Below are positions 1-27,986 of a stretch of DNA of 64,000 bases, piece after piece. Position numbers and translations under genes: made by a program. Origin of the DNA: Amorphochlora amoebiformis (Eukaryota; Cercozoa; Chlorarachniophyceae); the NCBI GenBank assembly GCA_054601695.1, contig BAAHQB010000013.1, positions 868,001 to 932,000 on the forward strand, in the 5' to 3' direction. Numbering within the stretch: position 1 is the first letter of the stretch; the number at the start of each line of letters is the position of its first letter. The notes under the pieces are model-generated. The model had not been told where the DNA came from and did not search any database. It saw nothing but the letters and a program-made list of their open reading frames with translations.

Positions 1-19
1 CTCTCACATATTGTAAATT

Positions 20-71
<52 letters not shown>

Positions 72-288
72 TTATACATGCATGCACCCCCATGATACAT
101 GTTCATATGCATACAAACATACATAAATAAATATATGCATATATTATATATAAATATATATATATATATAAAAATATGTATATATATATTTATATATACA
201 CTCACTATACAAGATTACATGCACATTGAATATAATGTATCTATATATACATATATTACTATGTAATAGCATACTGAATTATATGTAC

Positions 289-12060
<11,772 letters not shown>

Positions 12061-12076
12061 GCGCTAAGGAGTGCAT

Positions 12077-12160
<84 letters not shown>

Positions 12161-12181
12161 TATATATACACACATATATAC

Positions 12182-12219
<38 letters not shown>

Positions 12220-12241
12220 TATAATATATAATATATTTATA

Positions 12242-12279
<38 letters not shown>

Positions 12280-12363
12280 GATACATTTGTATACATATAT
12301 ATTCAATATACACACATGTACAAATATCATACATACATATTATGAATATACACATATGTATAT

Positions 12364-12407
<44 letters not shown>

Positions 12408-12442
12408 AAAAAATACATACATGCATATACCCATGTATATAT

Positions 12443-12497
<55 letters not shown>

Positions 12498-12545
12498 GTA
12501 TAAATATATTTACAAACATAAAAGTATGTGTAATCGGATATCTAG

Positions 12546-12579
<34 letters not shown>

Positions 12580-12789
12580 TATATATGTTTTCAAGCATAA
12601 AAGTATATATGAACGGATATTTCCACTGGAGTACCTTGGTCAATATATAACATATGTGTGTATGTATATATATATATATATATGTAGTGTGAATATGTAC
12701 ATTAGTACCTCGGTCGGCCATCATCTGTCTTAGCTTCCCAACCCTCTTCCGCTTTCTATAATATATGTAAACACATATATATGTGTGCA

Positions 12790-12819
12790 TACATATTATA
12801 TTCTGTGTATATATGTATA

Positions 12820-12850
<31 letters not shown>

Positions 12851-12974
12851 ATATATTATATTATATATATGCATATATAATACTATATTAATATGTATGT
12901 ATATACTATATTATATATGTATATATATATATATATATATATGTATATTATATATATATATATATATTAATATG

Positions 12975-13008
<34 letters not shown>

Positions 13009-13184
13009 TATACATACACACACACATATTATATATATGTATATATATATATATAATATCCTGGAATCCAACTAACATGCATAAAGACATGTGTATACAT
13101 AACACACACACATATTCACACATACACAAACGATATATATATGTGTGTGTGTGTATATACATATTAGAAACCTCATATCAAAAA

Positions 13185-13233
<49 letters not shown>

Positions 13234-13389
13234 GTGTGTGTGTATGTGTGTACATAGACACATATGCATACACTCACATACACACACACACATATGTATA
13301 TATAGTGTGCTTACATACACATATAATATACGTATAGATGTACATATAAAACACACACATATATATACATATATTTATATGTGTACATG

Positions 13390-13427
<38 letters not shown>

Positions 13428-13494
13428 TGTATTTTATAATATATTTATACATGTATATAATATATACACACATGTATATATATGTTCAGTATAT

Positions 13495-13533
<39 letters not shown>

Positions 13534-13540
13534 GTACGTA
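12790..13540. repeat. Simple-repeat stretch: (TA)n, (CA)n and ATAC runs
   Basis: Nothing but dinucleotide and ATAC/ATGT repeats, except a short unique piece at about 13058-13085 containing CTGGAATCCAACT. The same 13-mer returns at about 13560, so the piece looks like a duplicated fragment. Confidence 0.6.
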
Positions 13541-13795
13541 GATATTATACGTGTCCACCTGGAATCCAACTCATCCCGAGAGAGCCCTTGGAATAGCTTA
13601 GGTTGCTGTATTCTTATCAAGGGTATCAAAGCGGTTCGGAAACCCTGGGATACGAGGGGAAGTGTTATTCAAATGTTCAGTGTTATAATGTCAGGAGAAG
13701 GAGTGAAATTCAACCTCGAAGGCTACCTTGAGGGGGCGAGAGCTGTAGAGCTCAGAATCTTGACCCAGCGCTGCTACAACCTATGTGTAGTGTGA
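13540..13795 (+). other. Unassigned non-repetitive island
   Basis: About 250 bp of mixed composition. One plus-strand frame is open throughout and ends at 13793-13795 (LEGARAVELRILTQ and neighbours). I recognise no domain and see no convincing splice sites. It shares CTGGAATCCAACT with 13060-13078. It could be a gene relic or a transposon fragment. Confidence 0.25.
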
Positions 13796-13799
13796 TATA

Positions 13800-15295
<1,496 letters not shown>

Positions 15296-15300
15296 ACACG

Positions 15301-15836
15301 TCAACATCCCCTAAACCAGCCCGTGAAGTCAACCTTAATGCAGGTCTGAAGCTCCGCAATACTAAACTTGCCTCCGAACGGTTCCCCTGATGTAACAGAG
15401 CTAGAATGAGGGGTGGTGCTTAGGGTTGGATAAGTTTGTATTTTCCAGCTACCGTCCGACTTGGCTTCCGAAGATTTGGCGTGTTGGAGAGGCGCAGGGG
15501 CATGACAAGGATTCCGCGATTCCTTCCGTGCTTTTTCTACTTCCCTTAGCTTCTTCTCCTGGAGAGTAATGAGAGACAAAAGATGTATAAGAAAGTGTAA
15601 AGCTGCCATTCTATTTTCTATCAACCGGCGAAGGGTCTTTTCTTACCTGGATGTTAACGCAAGACTTGCAAAATCGCGTAGTTCTCCGTTTCCATTGCCT
15701 ATTCGAATACTCCTCTCTGCCAGACCAATAAAGTGCATATGAAGCATTATGTTTCGCCGTTACGACTCATATACCTTTTCTTCAGCACCCTGCATCCCGC
15801 GCAGGGCTCCAAGACACCTCCGCTCGGGTCCATCAT
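15301..15836 (-). CDS. Small CxxC...CxxC zinc-binding protein (Stc1-like pattern)
   Basis: Three exons, 15836-15775, 15698-15647 and 15558-15301, give 123 residues and end at TGA. ATG at 15836 is preceded by GTCACC, a good context, and all junctions have clear donors and pyrimidine-rich acceptors. Cys12/Cys15 and Cys31/Cys34, with RQWKRRTTRF between them, resemble the Cys-x2-Cys/basic/Cys-x2-Cys patterns of Stc1-type and related zinc modules of fungi and algae. The family assignment is by pattern only. Residues 37-50 (EKKLREVEKARKES) are helical and charged, followed by a Ser/Thr/Pro-rich linker and a conserved-looking tail, GGKFSIAELQTCIKVDFTGW. Exons are ordinary in size and introns are short without TA expansion, unlike the neighbours. 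It is divergent to the orphan gene starting at 16499. Confidence 0.7.
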
Positions 15837-16071
15837 GGTGACTTTTGCTAGTGACCGGTGACCGGAAAGGGTGACAGCTAAAGCCGAAAATATCTGGAGG
15901 GAAGAACTTATCGGCTCCGAAGCTTGCATGGGGGACCCCGAGCACCCTTGAGACACCGTGGCGACCACCCTGCATTGTGCGAGTGATGCAGCAAGAATCC
16001 CGGCCTCTCTTGCGAGGTTTGTATAGATGGAATCTATGAAGGGGTTTATAGTGACCAGATTAAAAGAGTGA

Positions 16072-16485
16072 ATGCTTATATTGGCCCGTATTGCAGGTCG
16101 CAGGACCGAACGCGGGAAGATTCAGGGATTGTGGCTCTGCATATGTGTACTATTAGCTGTTGCGATAACTCAAAATTCTAGATATCCAGCCGGAGGATAC
16201 CTGGCCAAGGTTGAGGGTCATACTCTATTACCTGATACCCGGATTACTTACCGCTTCCACTTGTCTCAGGAAACCCTAACGCCAGGGAGAGGGGTACTGA
16301 CCAGAGCACCATGGGCGGCCATATGTGGTGAAATAACCCACTTACCTACTCTTTGTTCCATTGTGGTACTTATGTTACAACAGGAATGCGCATTTGCGTT
16401 AATGCGAGCAAGAAATTCTGTTGCCTTTCAGACTTGCATAACTCTTCTGGCACATACTAATATAACCCTTTCTCTAACGAAATGA
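16072..16485 (+). other. Open frame of 137 codons, doubtful
   Basis: An uninterrupted plus-strand frame in the unique sequence between two divergent genes. It contains one hydrophobic stretch (LWLCICVLLAVAI) and no domain I know. It overlaps the likely upstream region of both neighbours, so 5' UTR or promoter is as likely as coding sequence. Confidence 0.15.
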
Positions 16486-16498
16486 TCAGGGTTTGGAT

Positions 16499-17744
16499 AT
16501 GGCCTACTTCGGTGCCAACGCGCACATGCTGAGGGTTTTGATGGGGCCGAGACTGACGGGAACGAAGTGGTGATTAGAATTTTTAGAGAGACATGAGTTC
16601 CCCTGCTGCCTCAATTGCCATCACCATCAACCCGCTCACGACACATTTCTGACAAATTCACCTTTTGCATGTCTTTGTCCAATTTGCAGCCCCCTTCACC
16701 CCCCTACGACTTGGCGCAGGGTAACGGCTACGAAGCAGATGAGTCGAGCTTCGATACAAGACCTTTGGTCTCTCCTCCTCCACCTATGCCCACTTCTTTT
16801 CCAACCTCCAGCCCCATCGCAAGCGTGGAAGAGACTGCTAAGTCCCTTAACGCGACTGAAAACAAGGGAGATACCCCTAAGGGCCTCACCCCCATTGAAA
16901 ACAAGGGAGATACCCCTAAGGCCCACACCCCAATTAAAAACAAGGAAGATACCCCTAAGTCCTCCACCCCGATTAAAAACCAGGAAGATACCCCTAAGGC
17001 CCCCACCCCAATTAAAAACGAGAAAGATACTCCTAAGGCCACAAGCCCGAGCGAAAACATAAGAGAGAACCCCAAGCCCTCAAGCCCGCCTGAGAAGGCA
17101 TATGAGCCCTCCAACACCACTGTCAACGTGGGAGATACATATGAATCCTCCAGCCCTACTGCACAGACTCTAAACTTTACTGGACACGGGGGAGAGATCC
17201 CAGTTGCTAATGCAAGTGTGGCGATGGATAACGTTGAGGTGAGAGCCCAAATATGCATCTGTCAGTCCTACAATTCCAATACGCAGAGCCGTTGATGAAT
17301 CGAAAACATATCAGGAGAAGCCGGAAGTAGCCGATTTTTTCAAGTCAATGCTCTCGACAAACAAAACTCAGGTGCTCCCGCCGCCCCATCATACCAAATC
17401 CCCAAAAGGCACCGGGAAACGCTCAAACGTCACATCCGAAATCCAATCCCAGCTCCACGCATGTCTCAAGGCGCTGAAGTCTAAGCCGGGCGGTCTAAGG
17501 GCTATCAAGAAGCTTAAGGCTGCGCTTAAAGCCAACGGGTGTTTTATTTTACGCGTCACGTGTTCGTATGTGTTTTGATTTGGTGTTCGTGTATCGTATT
17601 CGTAGGACTGATGGGTTACGTGCGGAACTCATTCGTAATGACGAAGTACGTAATGCTCTTCTGGCGGTCCATAAAGGTATATATACGCGTATGTATATAT
17701 GTTATGTATTTGTATGCATTAATATTATATATACTATATATATG

Positions 17745-17782
<38 letters not shown>

Positions 17783-17869
17783 GTAATATATAATATATAT
17801 GTGTGTATATATATATATGTGTGTATATAATGTGTATGTGTGTAAATGTGTAAATGTGTATCTATTATG

Positions 17870-17930
<61 letters not shown>

Positions 17931-18191
17931 TATATGTGTATATACATACATATATATATATATATATATGTAATATATATATATATATATATATAAAGAA
18001 TATGTATGTGTATAGTACATAGATATACACTTGTTTAGAATATATACATAAATATAAATATATATACATATATACACATATATATATATATATATAAATA
18101 TATATAATATGTATAATATATATGTATATGTATATACTGATATGTATACATACATAGGTGTGTGTGTATTACATATAGTTATGTATATATG

Positions 18192-18228
<37 letters not shown>

Positions 18229-18238
18229 GTATATACAC

Positions 18239-18311
<73 letters not shown>

Positions 18312-19041
18312 ATATATATATAGCATATGTATCATATACACATAATGTATACATCCATCATATACCCTACCAGAGGGCTTGACCAGGCTCTCCAGTGATG
18401 AAATCAAACCTGATCACGTGATCACAGACAAGGACGAGAGTATCGCCTCAGCTTCAGACGTCTCAGATGCAATGCCAACCGTGGATATCGACAAGATCAA
18501 CACCACAGACGCAACGATAATCATGAATGCACCCACGACCAATAACACACCTACCCCAGATCTCCCCAACACTCTTCAACCAGGAGATGCTCTCCTCATC
18601 GCGGACAAGGACATCGCGTCCACCCCGGTCGCAGGCAAGGACACAACCAATGCGACAGATGCCACAACGCCCATCCCCAGCGAGGGCGAAGATGCCGAGG
18701 GAAGCGGAGGCGAGGGCGAAGGCGAGGGCGAGGGCGAGGGCGAAGGCGAGACGCTGAAAATTGCGCCGAAGAAATATCGAGTAACCAGGAGGGTCAAAAC
18801 GTTTCCGATTTTGAGCGAGAAGGATATGCAGGAGCGAGAATATAACGAGGTGAGCATGTGTTTGGTAACGGTTGGGCGGGTTTTTGAGAGATATGCTTGT
18901 GGGTTTTTCGTAGACTGTTGCTCGAATGGAAGCGCTAGGGGAGGATCCGACGAAGTCGGAGATCCTTGATATTCTGTAAGATTCATACATACAAATATAT
19001 GTATATGTATATATAATATACGTACACACATGTGCATATAT

Positions 19042-19098
<57 letters not shown>

Positions 19099-19146
19099 AC
19101 ATATATATATAGATATATATACACATTTTTTTTTTTATATTATTAA

Positions 19147-19177
<31 letters not shown>

Positions 19178-19354
19178 CATATATATATATATACATACAT
19201 ACATATGTATATATATATATAAAATATATAATATATGTGTATAGTTAAACCCATGCCTGTTTAGATGGAATAGGAACTATATGAACATCTACACCCACCC
19301 ATATGTTTATATATACACACATATCGTCGGAGATTCTTGATATTCTGTAAGATT

Positions 19355-19402
<48 letters not shown>

Positions 19403-19502
19403 TATATGTATATACACAGTGTATATATTATATACATATACATATTTATATATATATATATATATATAAATATTTAATATATTTTTTGTATATATATATA
19501 CA

Positions 19503-19559
<57 letters not shown>

Positions 19560-19577
19560 GTATGCATATATGAATAT

Positions 19578-19620
<43 letters not shown>

Positions 19621-19763
19621 TACATACATATATATAGATATACATGTATATATATATATATATGTGTGTATATATATATAATATATAGTATATGTATATA
19701 GTTAAACCCATGCCTGTTTAGATGGAATAGGAACTTATATGAACATCTATACCCACCCATGTG

Positions 19764-19807
<44 letters not shown>

Positions 19808-20959
19808 GTATATATATATATATATTATATGTGTTTACATATATATATATATATATAATATATATATATATATACATAGTTTGCACACATATATATGTGT
19901 ATATGTATATATGTTTTATACACGCATATATGTATATATATATATATATGATATAATATAATGTAATATCACATAAATGAAAAATAAAGCTAATGTTAGT
20001 TTACTACGTTGAATTTCTGGAATTCCTGGATTAAAGTTAGGGTTAAGAGTTAGTTTTAGGGTTGAGACTACGAATAGGATCCCGGGAAATCATTGGGTTT
20101 GCGCAAGGTCAGGGTTAGGATTAGGGTTAGGGTTAGGTACTACCTACGAACACGGCCCCCATCCATGCTTATATATCCTCTTAATTCAATCCAGATACCC
20201 GGAAGAGGTGAAGAAATTCCAAAAACGGGATTTGATGTTCAACTTTTCAAACGAGACGAACGCAGATTTTTTGGAAGCGATGCGATATACACAAAGGGGT
20301 GCTTAGATCATCTACCCCCTGTCCTCCTCTGCCCGACCAGCACTCACTCTTCCCCACATACCCGCCTCGCCTTGCGTCTCAAGAGGGCACCAACTTACTT
20401 ATTGTTTAACTTCAGGCGTTCCATCTTCTGTGAAGAAGATCCAAGAAATTCAAGAAGACATTAGCGAGGTTTGGCTTTGATTGCCTAGTGTTCAAATATT
20501 TCGTGCTTGTTGGGGCGTTTGGAGATTAATTTATAAATATATACATACATACACATATACATATATATTACTATATTATACACAACTATGTATATAATGC
20601 TACATATGTATATGATATATATACATATATAAATAAATAAATAAATATATATAATATATATATATGTGTACATATATATATATATATATATGTGTGTATG
20701 TATATATATTATATATCATATACACATGTATGAATATTTATATATTATATATATATATGTATACACATATATATATATATATATAAATGTATACGCATGT
20801 ATGCAAACATTCTACTCTAACGCCCACTTTTGCAGTAAGCCAACCGCAACCCAACCCTACCGTTGTTATATATGTCGCTGAGCTAACATGATGGATATGC
20901 CCGTAGGTAACAAGGAACTTATTCCGTTCTAGGCTTCTTCTCAGGGTCAGGAACCTAAC

Positions 20960-21028
<69 letters not shown>

Positions 21029-21616
21029 TATATATATGTATATATATATATATACATATACATATTTTATATATATATGTAATATATATATATATATATA
21101 TGTATGTATATACATACATATATATGTGTGTAGGAATATAGTAAATATTTATTATGTACGTATCCATATTTATATGTATATACAAACAATATTTACACAG
21201 TTATAGATATATATATATATATATATACCAATTGCACACCCCATTTACAAAACCAACCGATTCCCAGTGCGTCGCTCACATCGTCATGGACTCCCGCCAT
21301 CGGGCAGCCTTCGACGAGATATCCGAGTCCCAAAACAAAACGAGATACTTATCGATTCTCACTGACCCGCGCATAAGCTGGGGCCTTCACACCATGCTGC
21401 AGGCGTACGTCGAGGACCTATTCGAAAGCAAAGGGATCGGGAAGATAGATGGACTGGCGGGAATGAGGGATGCTCCGGTGGACTTTGGAAGGGTGTATGA
21501 GGGGCTGGATGAGTATGCGATGGAAAAGGAGAAGGAGAAGATGGTTGAAGTCGTGGGGGATGTTATGGATGATTTGAAGGTAGGTTCAGGGGGTGGGTTG
21601 AGATATTTGATAGAAT

Positions 21617-21662
<46 letters not shown>

Positions 21663-21854
21663 TATATATATATGTACATATATATGTATGCATATATATA
21701 TATATATATATATGATGTATGCATGTGAATATTTTTACAAGATAGTATACACAAGGATGTAAATATATTAATATATAAATATATACATATATATATATAT
21801 ATGTACATAATCATATATATATATAATATATATATATATGTACATATTTATGTA

Positions 21855-21891
<37 letters not shown>

Positions 21892-21930
21892 GTATGTATA
21901 TATTTATATCTGTGTATCTATATATATATG

Positions 21931-21972
<42 letters not shown>

Positions 21973-22709
21973 TATAAATGCATGTATACATTCATATATA
22001 CTATGGATGTAAACATTCATTTATATTATGTATGTAAACATTCATATATATTATGTATGTAAACACTTATCTATAATGTATAAATGTATATACATATATA
22101 TATATACATATATACATCCACTCCAGCGCTTCGTAACCGGCCTAGACTCCAACCCGGAAATAAAGAAAACATTCATCGAGAACGTCATAGACTTTGAAAA
22201 TCTCGATGACCTCAACTTCCACCTGAATAACGCGCCCAAGAGGACTCACCCAATCGAAGGCGTGGGCATATTCGATGACGTTTTAATGGGGATTACTGCT
22301 GATAGTGATACCGAGCTCGAAGAGGAGAGAAATAGGAGGAAACTTAAGGCATATATATGTTCTTCTATTGCTGTGTTCTCTAGCTCTTTCTGGCTCCTTT
22401 CAGCTCTTTCTAGCTCTTTTTAGCTCTCTCAATCTCTGTCTCATTCTACCTCTCTATCTATCTCTATGTCAGTCCCCATTTCCTCTAGTGTTCTCGCTCT
22501 CACTCTGTTCTTCACGATTCCTTTCTGCCTATTACATCTACATGTATATATATATATATATATATATAAATATATATATATATGTGTGTGTATATAAAAT
22601 ATATATATGTAAATGTTTCATATGTATATGTACATATATGATCTAGTTTAACGAAGACGACTTCCACGACATTCTAAAGAAGTCAATCACAAGGAAGTAA
22701 AGTTTTAAT

Positions 22710-22741
<32 letters not shown>

Positions 22742-22840
22742 ATAACATATGTATACATACACATATGTACACATGTATATATGGTGTTGTATGGTAGTTA
22801 CATTATATCGCTCCATAGGGAATATAGTATGATATGTATA

Positions 22841-22880
<40 letters not shown>

Positions 22881-23124
22881 ATTTATATACACATATATAT
22901 ATACACATATATATATATATACGTATGTATACTAGCATATGTATAATACATGTGTACACATACCTTTTTCCACAACATACGAAAGGCCTATCCCAGGCTC
23001 GTCCCAACCCTAATCCAAATCCTAACGCCTATTTTGATGTACAGATATGGCATTTCTGAAGCTTTATATAACTCAATGTGCCTGGATTGGCCTAAGCTTG
23101 GAGATAACGACTTTATGAGAGAAG

Positions 23125-23181
<57 letters not shown>

Positions 23182-23235
23182 ATAATATACATGTATATAG
23201 GCAACTTATATGTGTATGAATGTATAAAGTATTTA

Positions 23236-23270
<35 letters not shown>

Positions 23271-23409
23271 TATGATATGGATATGTATATATCTACACAC
23301 ATTTATACATATATCAAAAGAAATAAAACCATCATATTTAGCACACTGGCGTCATCTCTGGCCGGATGCTTTACAAGCAAAAGGTCTCTAGCATTTATAT
23401 ATACGTACA

Positions 23410-23454
<45 letters not shown>

Positions 23455-23600
23455 GTATATTTAAAATATACGTAGGTACATTATTGAATATATAATATAT
23501 GTATATATATATATATATTTATACTATGCATATTTTATGTTTGCAATATACATATTATCATTGCTTATATATGCATATATAATATATACATATAATATTA

Positions 23601-23632
<32 letters not shown>

Positions 23633-23723
23633 AATATATATATATATGTTATATCCTCTTATACGACAGCTTCGGTTCGTCCATATTTCTAATCCCGACT
23701 CTATAGATTATTTTATTATTATA

Positions 23724-23783
<60 letters not shown>

Positions 23784-23914
23784 GTATATATATATCTAAT
23801 ATATATATATATAATATACATATGTATATTTATATATATTACATATATATTACTTGTAGATTAGCATCCGTTCGCCCATATGCCTTATCCTGACACCATA
23901 GACCGTTTTTATAT

Positions 23915-23971
<57 letters not shown>

Positions 23972-24022
23972 AATATATTTATATATATATATATACGTGT
24001 AAATATAACATATATATATATT

Positions 24023-24087
<65 letters not shown>

Positions 24088-24095
24088 ATCTTACA

Positions 24096-24139
<44 letters not shown>

Positions 24140-24156
24140 ATATATATATATATATG

Positions 24157-24188
<32 letters not shown>

Positions 24189-24246
24189 CATATACGTTAG
24201 CTTCGGTTCGCCAGATGCATGTCCCCGGACCCTTTTGTGTATATAA

Positions 24247-24304
<58 letters not shown>

Positions 24305-24344
24305 TTATGTATATGCATATACATACAACACATACAATATATAT

Positions 24345-24405
<61 letters not shown>

Positions 24406-25015
24406 GTATATGTACATATACATATACATATTATAAAAAATATATATATACATGTACATTAGCTTCGGTTCGCCCATGTGTACGATCCCGACGCCATAGA
24501 GCATCCTATAGACGACTACCTGTCTCAGACAACCTCGTTGCAAATGCGACAAGAGTGGGAGTAAGTACATGCCTTACATGTGTGTGTGTTATGGAGGAAT
24601 ATAAGTGCATGCCTGCCGCTTTTTGATATGGAGAGACTTATATGTATATGTAACTGTATGAATATTGTTTCTTAATGTACAGAGATATACTGAATATATA
24701 TGTAAGTATATGCCTGATGGTGCTTCTTCATGTAGAGATTTACTGATAAGGGTATACCCATGTAAGAGTATTTCTGATTTTTTGATTTAGAGAGATTTAC
24801 TCCGTATGATATATGTGTGTTAAGGGAATATCTAAGTATGTTTCTGCCTTATCTTCATATAGAGAGATAGTTTTGAAATATGGTGTATATGTGTCGGCGG
24901 GGTATGTAAGTGTACGCCGGCTTTTTCTTTATATCGATATAGAGATACCTTTGAAGTACAGTATGTGTGGGTATGGGTATATGTGTAATGGAAATATGGT
25001 CAATGTGGGTATGTC

Positions 25016-25078
<63 letters not shown>

Positions 25079-26350
25079 ATGCATATGTATATTGAGAGAG
25101 AGTTCATGTATTATTGTTAATGTGTTTGGACATGTATTGTATATGTACATGTATATATACATATATATATATATATATGTATGTATGTATGTGTGTATAT
25201 ATTGTACAAATATATAATACATCAGTTGGTTCTTTGGAGATATCGACTGGTATGAGATGCGAGAAGGGGTATGACTAATGTCAAACATATAAGTCCATTA
25301 CATGTAAATACAAGCATAGAATACATACACACCTACATTCACACACATGCACACACAAAATATAAGAGTTATAGTATATGACATAAAATATATATATATA
25401 TATATATAAATAATTATATATATATATATATATTGTATATATATATATATATATACATGTATACATACACATTATCTCCTTCGGTCTCTCTCTCCCGGTT
25501 GGGATTAGGGTGAGGTTTAGGGTGAGGGTTAGGGTTAGGTTAGGGATGAAGTCAGGGGTTATGGCTAGGGTTAGGGCTAAGGCTAGGGTTAGGGCTAGGG
25601 TTAGGGTTAGGGTTAGGGTTAGGGTTAGGTTAGGGATGAAGTCAGGGGTTAGAGTTAGGGTTAGGATTCGTGTTAGTATGGTTAGGGGTTAGGTAGGGAT
25701 GAAGTCAAGTCAGGGGTTAGGGTTAGGTTAGGTTAGGGATGAAGTCAGAGGTTAGGATTAGGGTTAGGGTTAGGGTTAGGGTTAGGGTTATGTTAGGGAT
25801 GAAGCCAGGGGTTAGGGTTAGGGTTAGGGCTAGGGTTAGGTTAGGGATGAAGTCTGGGGTTAGGGTTAGGGTTAGGGTTAGGGTTAGAGTTAGGTTAAGA
25901 GTTAGGGTTAGGGTGATGAGCTACGTTGAATAAGTCTTAGACTCTCTTACTCTCTCCTTTTCTTTCTCACTTGTCTTCTCTTTCTCCTGAATAACAAACT
26001 ACCAACTAGAATCCCTCTAAGGAAAGTTTTCTCTACCCTCTAATAATGACGAGTATTCCTCTTATAGTCGTCAAACCTTTAACAATATATCCTTCCTCTC
26101 CTTCCTGTCTCGTCACTCTAGATTGTCACTACTCTCAACGTGTGCATTTCTCTAGATGTGTATTTCTTAGAGAGGGACACGTCGATAGAGAGTGAATTGG
26201 TTTGATAAATAACTTGGATTTTCCTCTTTTTTTTTTTTTCAGTTGAAGACATGTTGGAAGTACCGTGCCGAGGTATTTCATAAGCCTATTATACCGGATA
26301 AGAAGGAACTTAAGGAAAGGATCAAATGGTATTTATATACATATGTTATT

Positions 26351-26391
<41 letters not shown>

Positions 26392-26440
26392 GAAAATTAT
26401 ATTATATCGGATAAGAAGGAAGTTGAGGAAAGGATTAAAG

Positions 26441-26480
<40 letters not shown>

Positions 26481-26663
26481 ATATATATATATATAATATT
26501 ATCTTAGATATAGACATATATGTATACATCAATATACTAATTAGTCTGATGAAGAAGTTAGAGAGGCCCGACATGAAAATGCGGCTGGATCAGATGGGTC
26601 CCGATAAGGAAGCCTTCAAAACCAGACTTGTCGATGTATGTTTCTAGATATCATACATATATA

Positions 26664-26703
<40 letters not shown>

Positions 26704-26793
26704 GTGTATGTGTGTATATTTCTATATGTACGTTGTATGTATACATGTAAGACTTATTTAATTATCTTAATATATAATGTACTTATATAGATC

Positions 26794-26858
<65 letters not shown>

Positions 26859-27082
26859 GTTCATATTTATAATATGTATATATATATATATATATATGTA
26901 TATATTTATTAAATTATATTTGTACATACATATAAATAAACCATTTATATATACATAGATATACATATATGCATGCATACATATAATAAATATACATATA
27001 TACACGTGTAATATGTATATTATACATAGAGAGAGAAAGCCAAGTTTAAGTTCGAGAAGGATGTCGCTGAAAAACAGGTTAA

Positions 27083-27128
<46 letters not shown>

Positions 27129-27144
27129 GTTTATATGTATATGT

Positions 27145-27178
<34 letters not shown>

Positions 27179-27922
27179 GATATAAAAATATTAATTTATA
27201 CATATATATTATACAATATAAAAATATTAATATATATATATATACATATATGTAATGTATAACATGATAGGCGATAAGAAACTTCATTGCTAACCTCAAA
27301 ACCGTTCCAGAAAAAGATAGGCCAGAAACTCTATGGTAATATGTATAATTTGTACATATAATATATGTAAAAAGTACGTAAATTGTTCGCACAGCGGTAG
27401 AGAATCACTGCTAGTGCATGATTTGGTTCAGACCCTTCATGGCTGATCGCTTGCATTATGACACTTTGATTATAATTAACTTGCCGTACAAAGTGGGAGT
27501 GTGTTCGCTAATATTCTGGAACTAATGAACTTCTCAAACAATCTTAAATCTTCGGGAAAAGTTCTGAAGCGTGACATGGTGTGATTTCTGGAGGTTGACA
27601 TAACATGATTTCACACTTTGTCACCTGATCGCCCGAAACCCTGTTATTAAAGTCTAGTGCAGGTCGTACCGGTAGTACCGAGTACTACCCGGTAGCACCG
27701 AGTACTACCCGGTAGTACCGAGTACTCCCGAGGCGGTCTACAGCTATCTCTGGAATATCTAGCGATCTCCAGGATAGCTATAACTTGTTTCACAACTATA
27801 TATAAATAATATATATATATATATATATATACATATATATATGTATATATATATATATATACGCACACTATTATACACTTAAAGCAATGAATAATTAGTA
27901 TGAGAAAACCGATATCCATATT

Positions 27923-27986
<64 letters not shown>

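Noticed and set aside
25510-25933. Arg/Val-rich open frames in the TTAGGG array
   Set aside because: Repeat translation; a hexamer-type repeat gives open frames without selection.
27391-27460. CGGTAGAGAATC island after CACAG as an exon
   Set aside because: It would insert a stop shortly after the junction, while skipping it joins 27335 to 28245 in phase with a natural stop.
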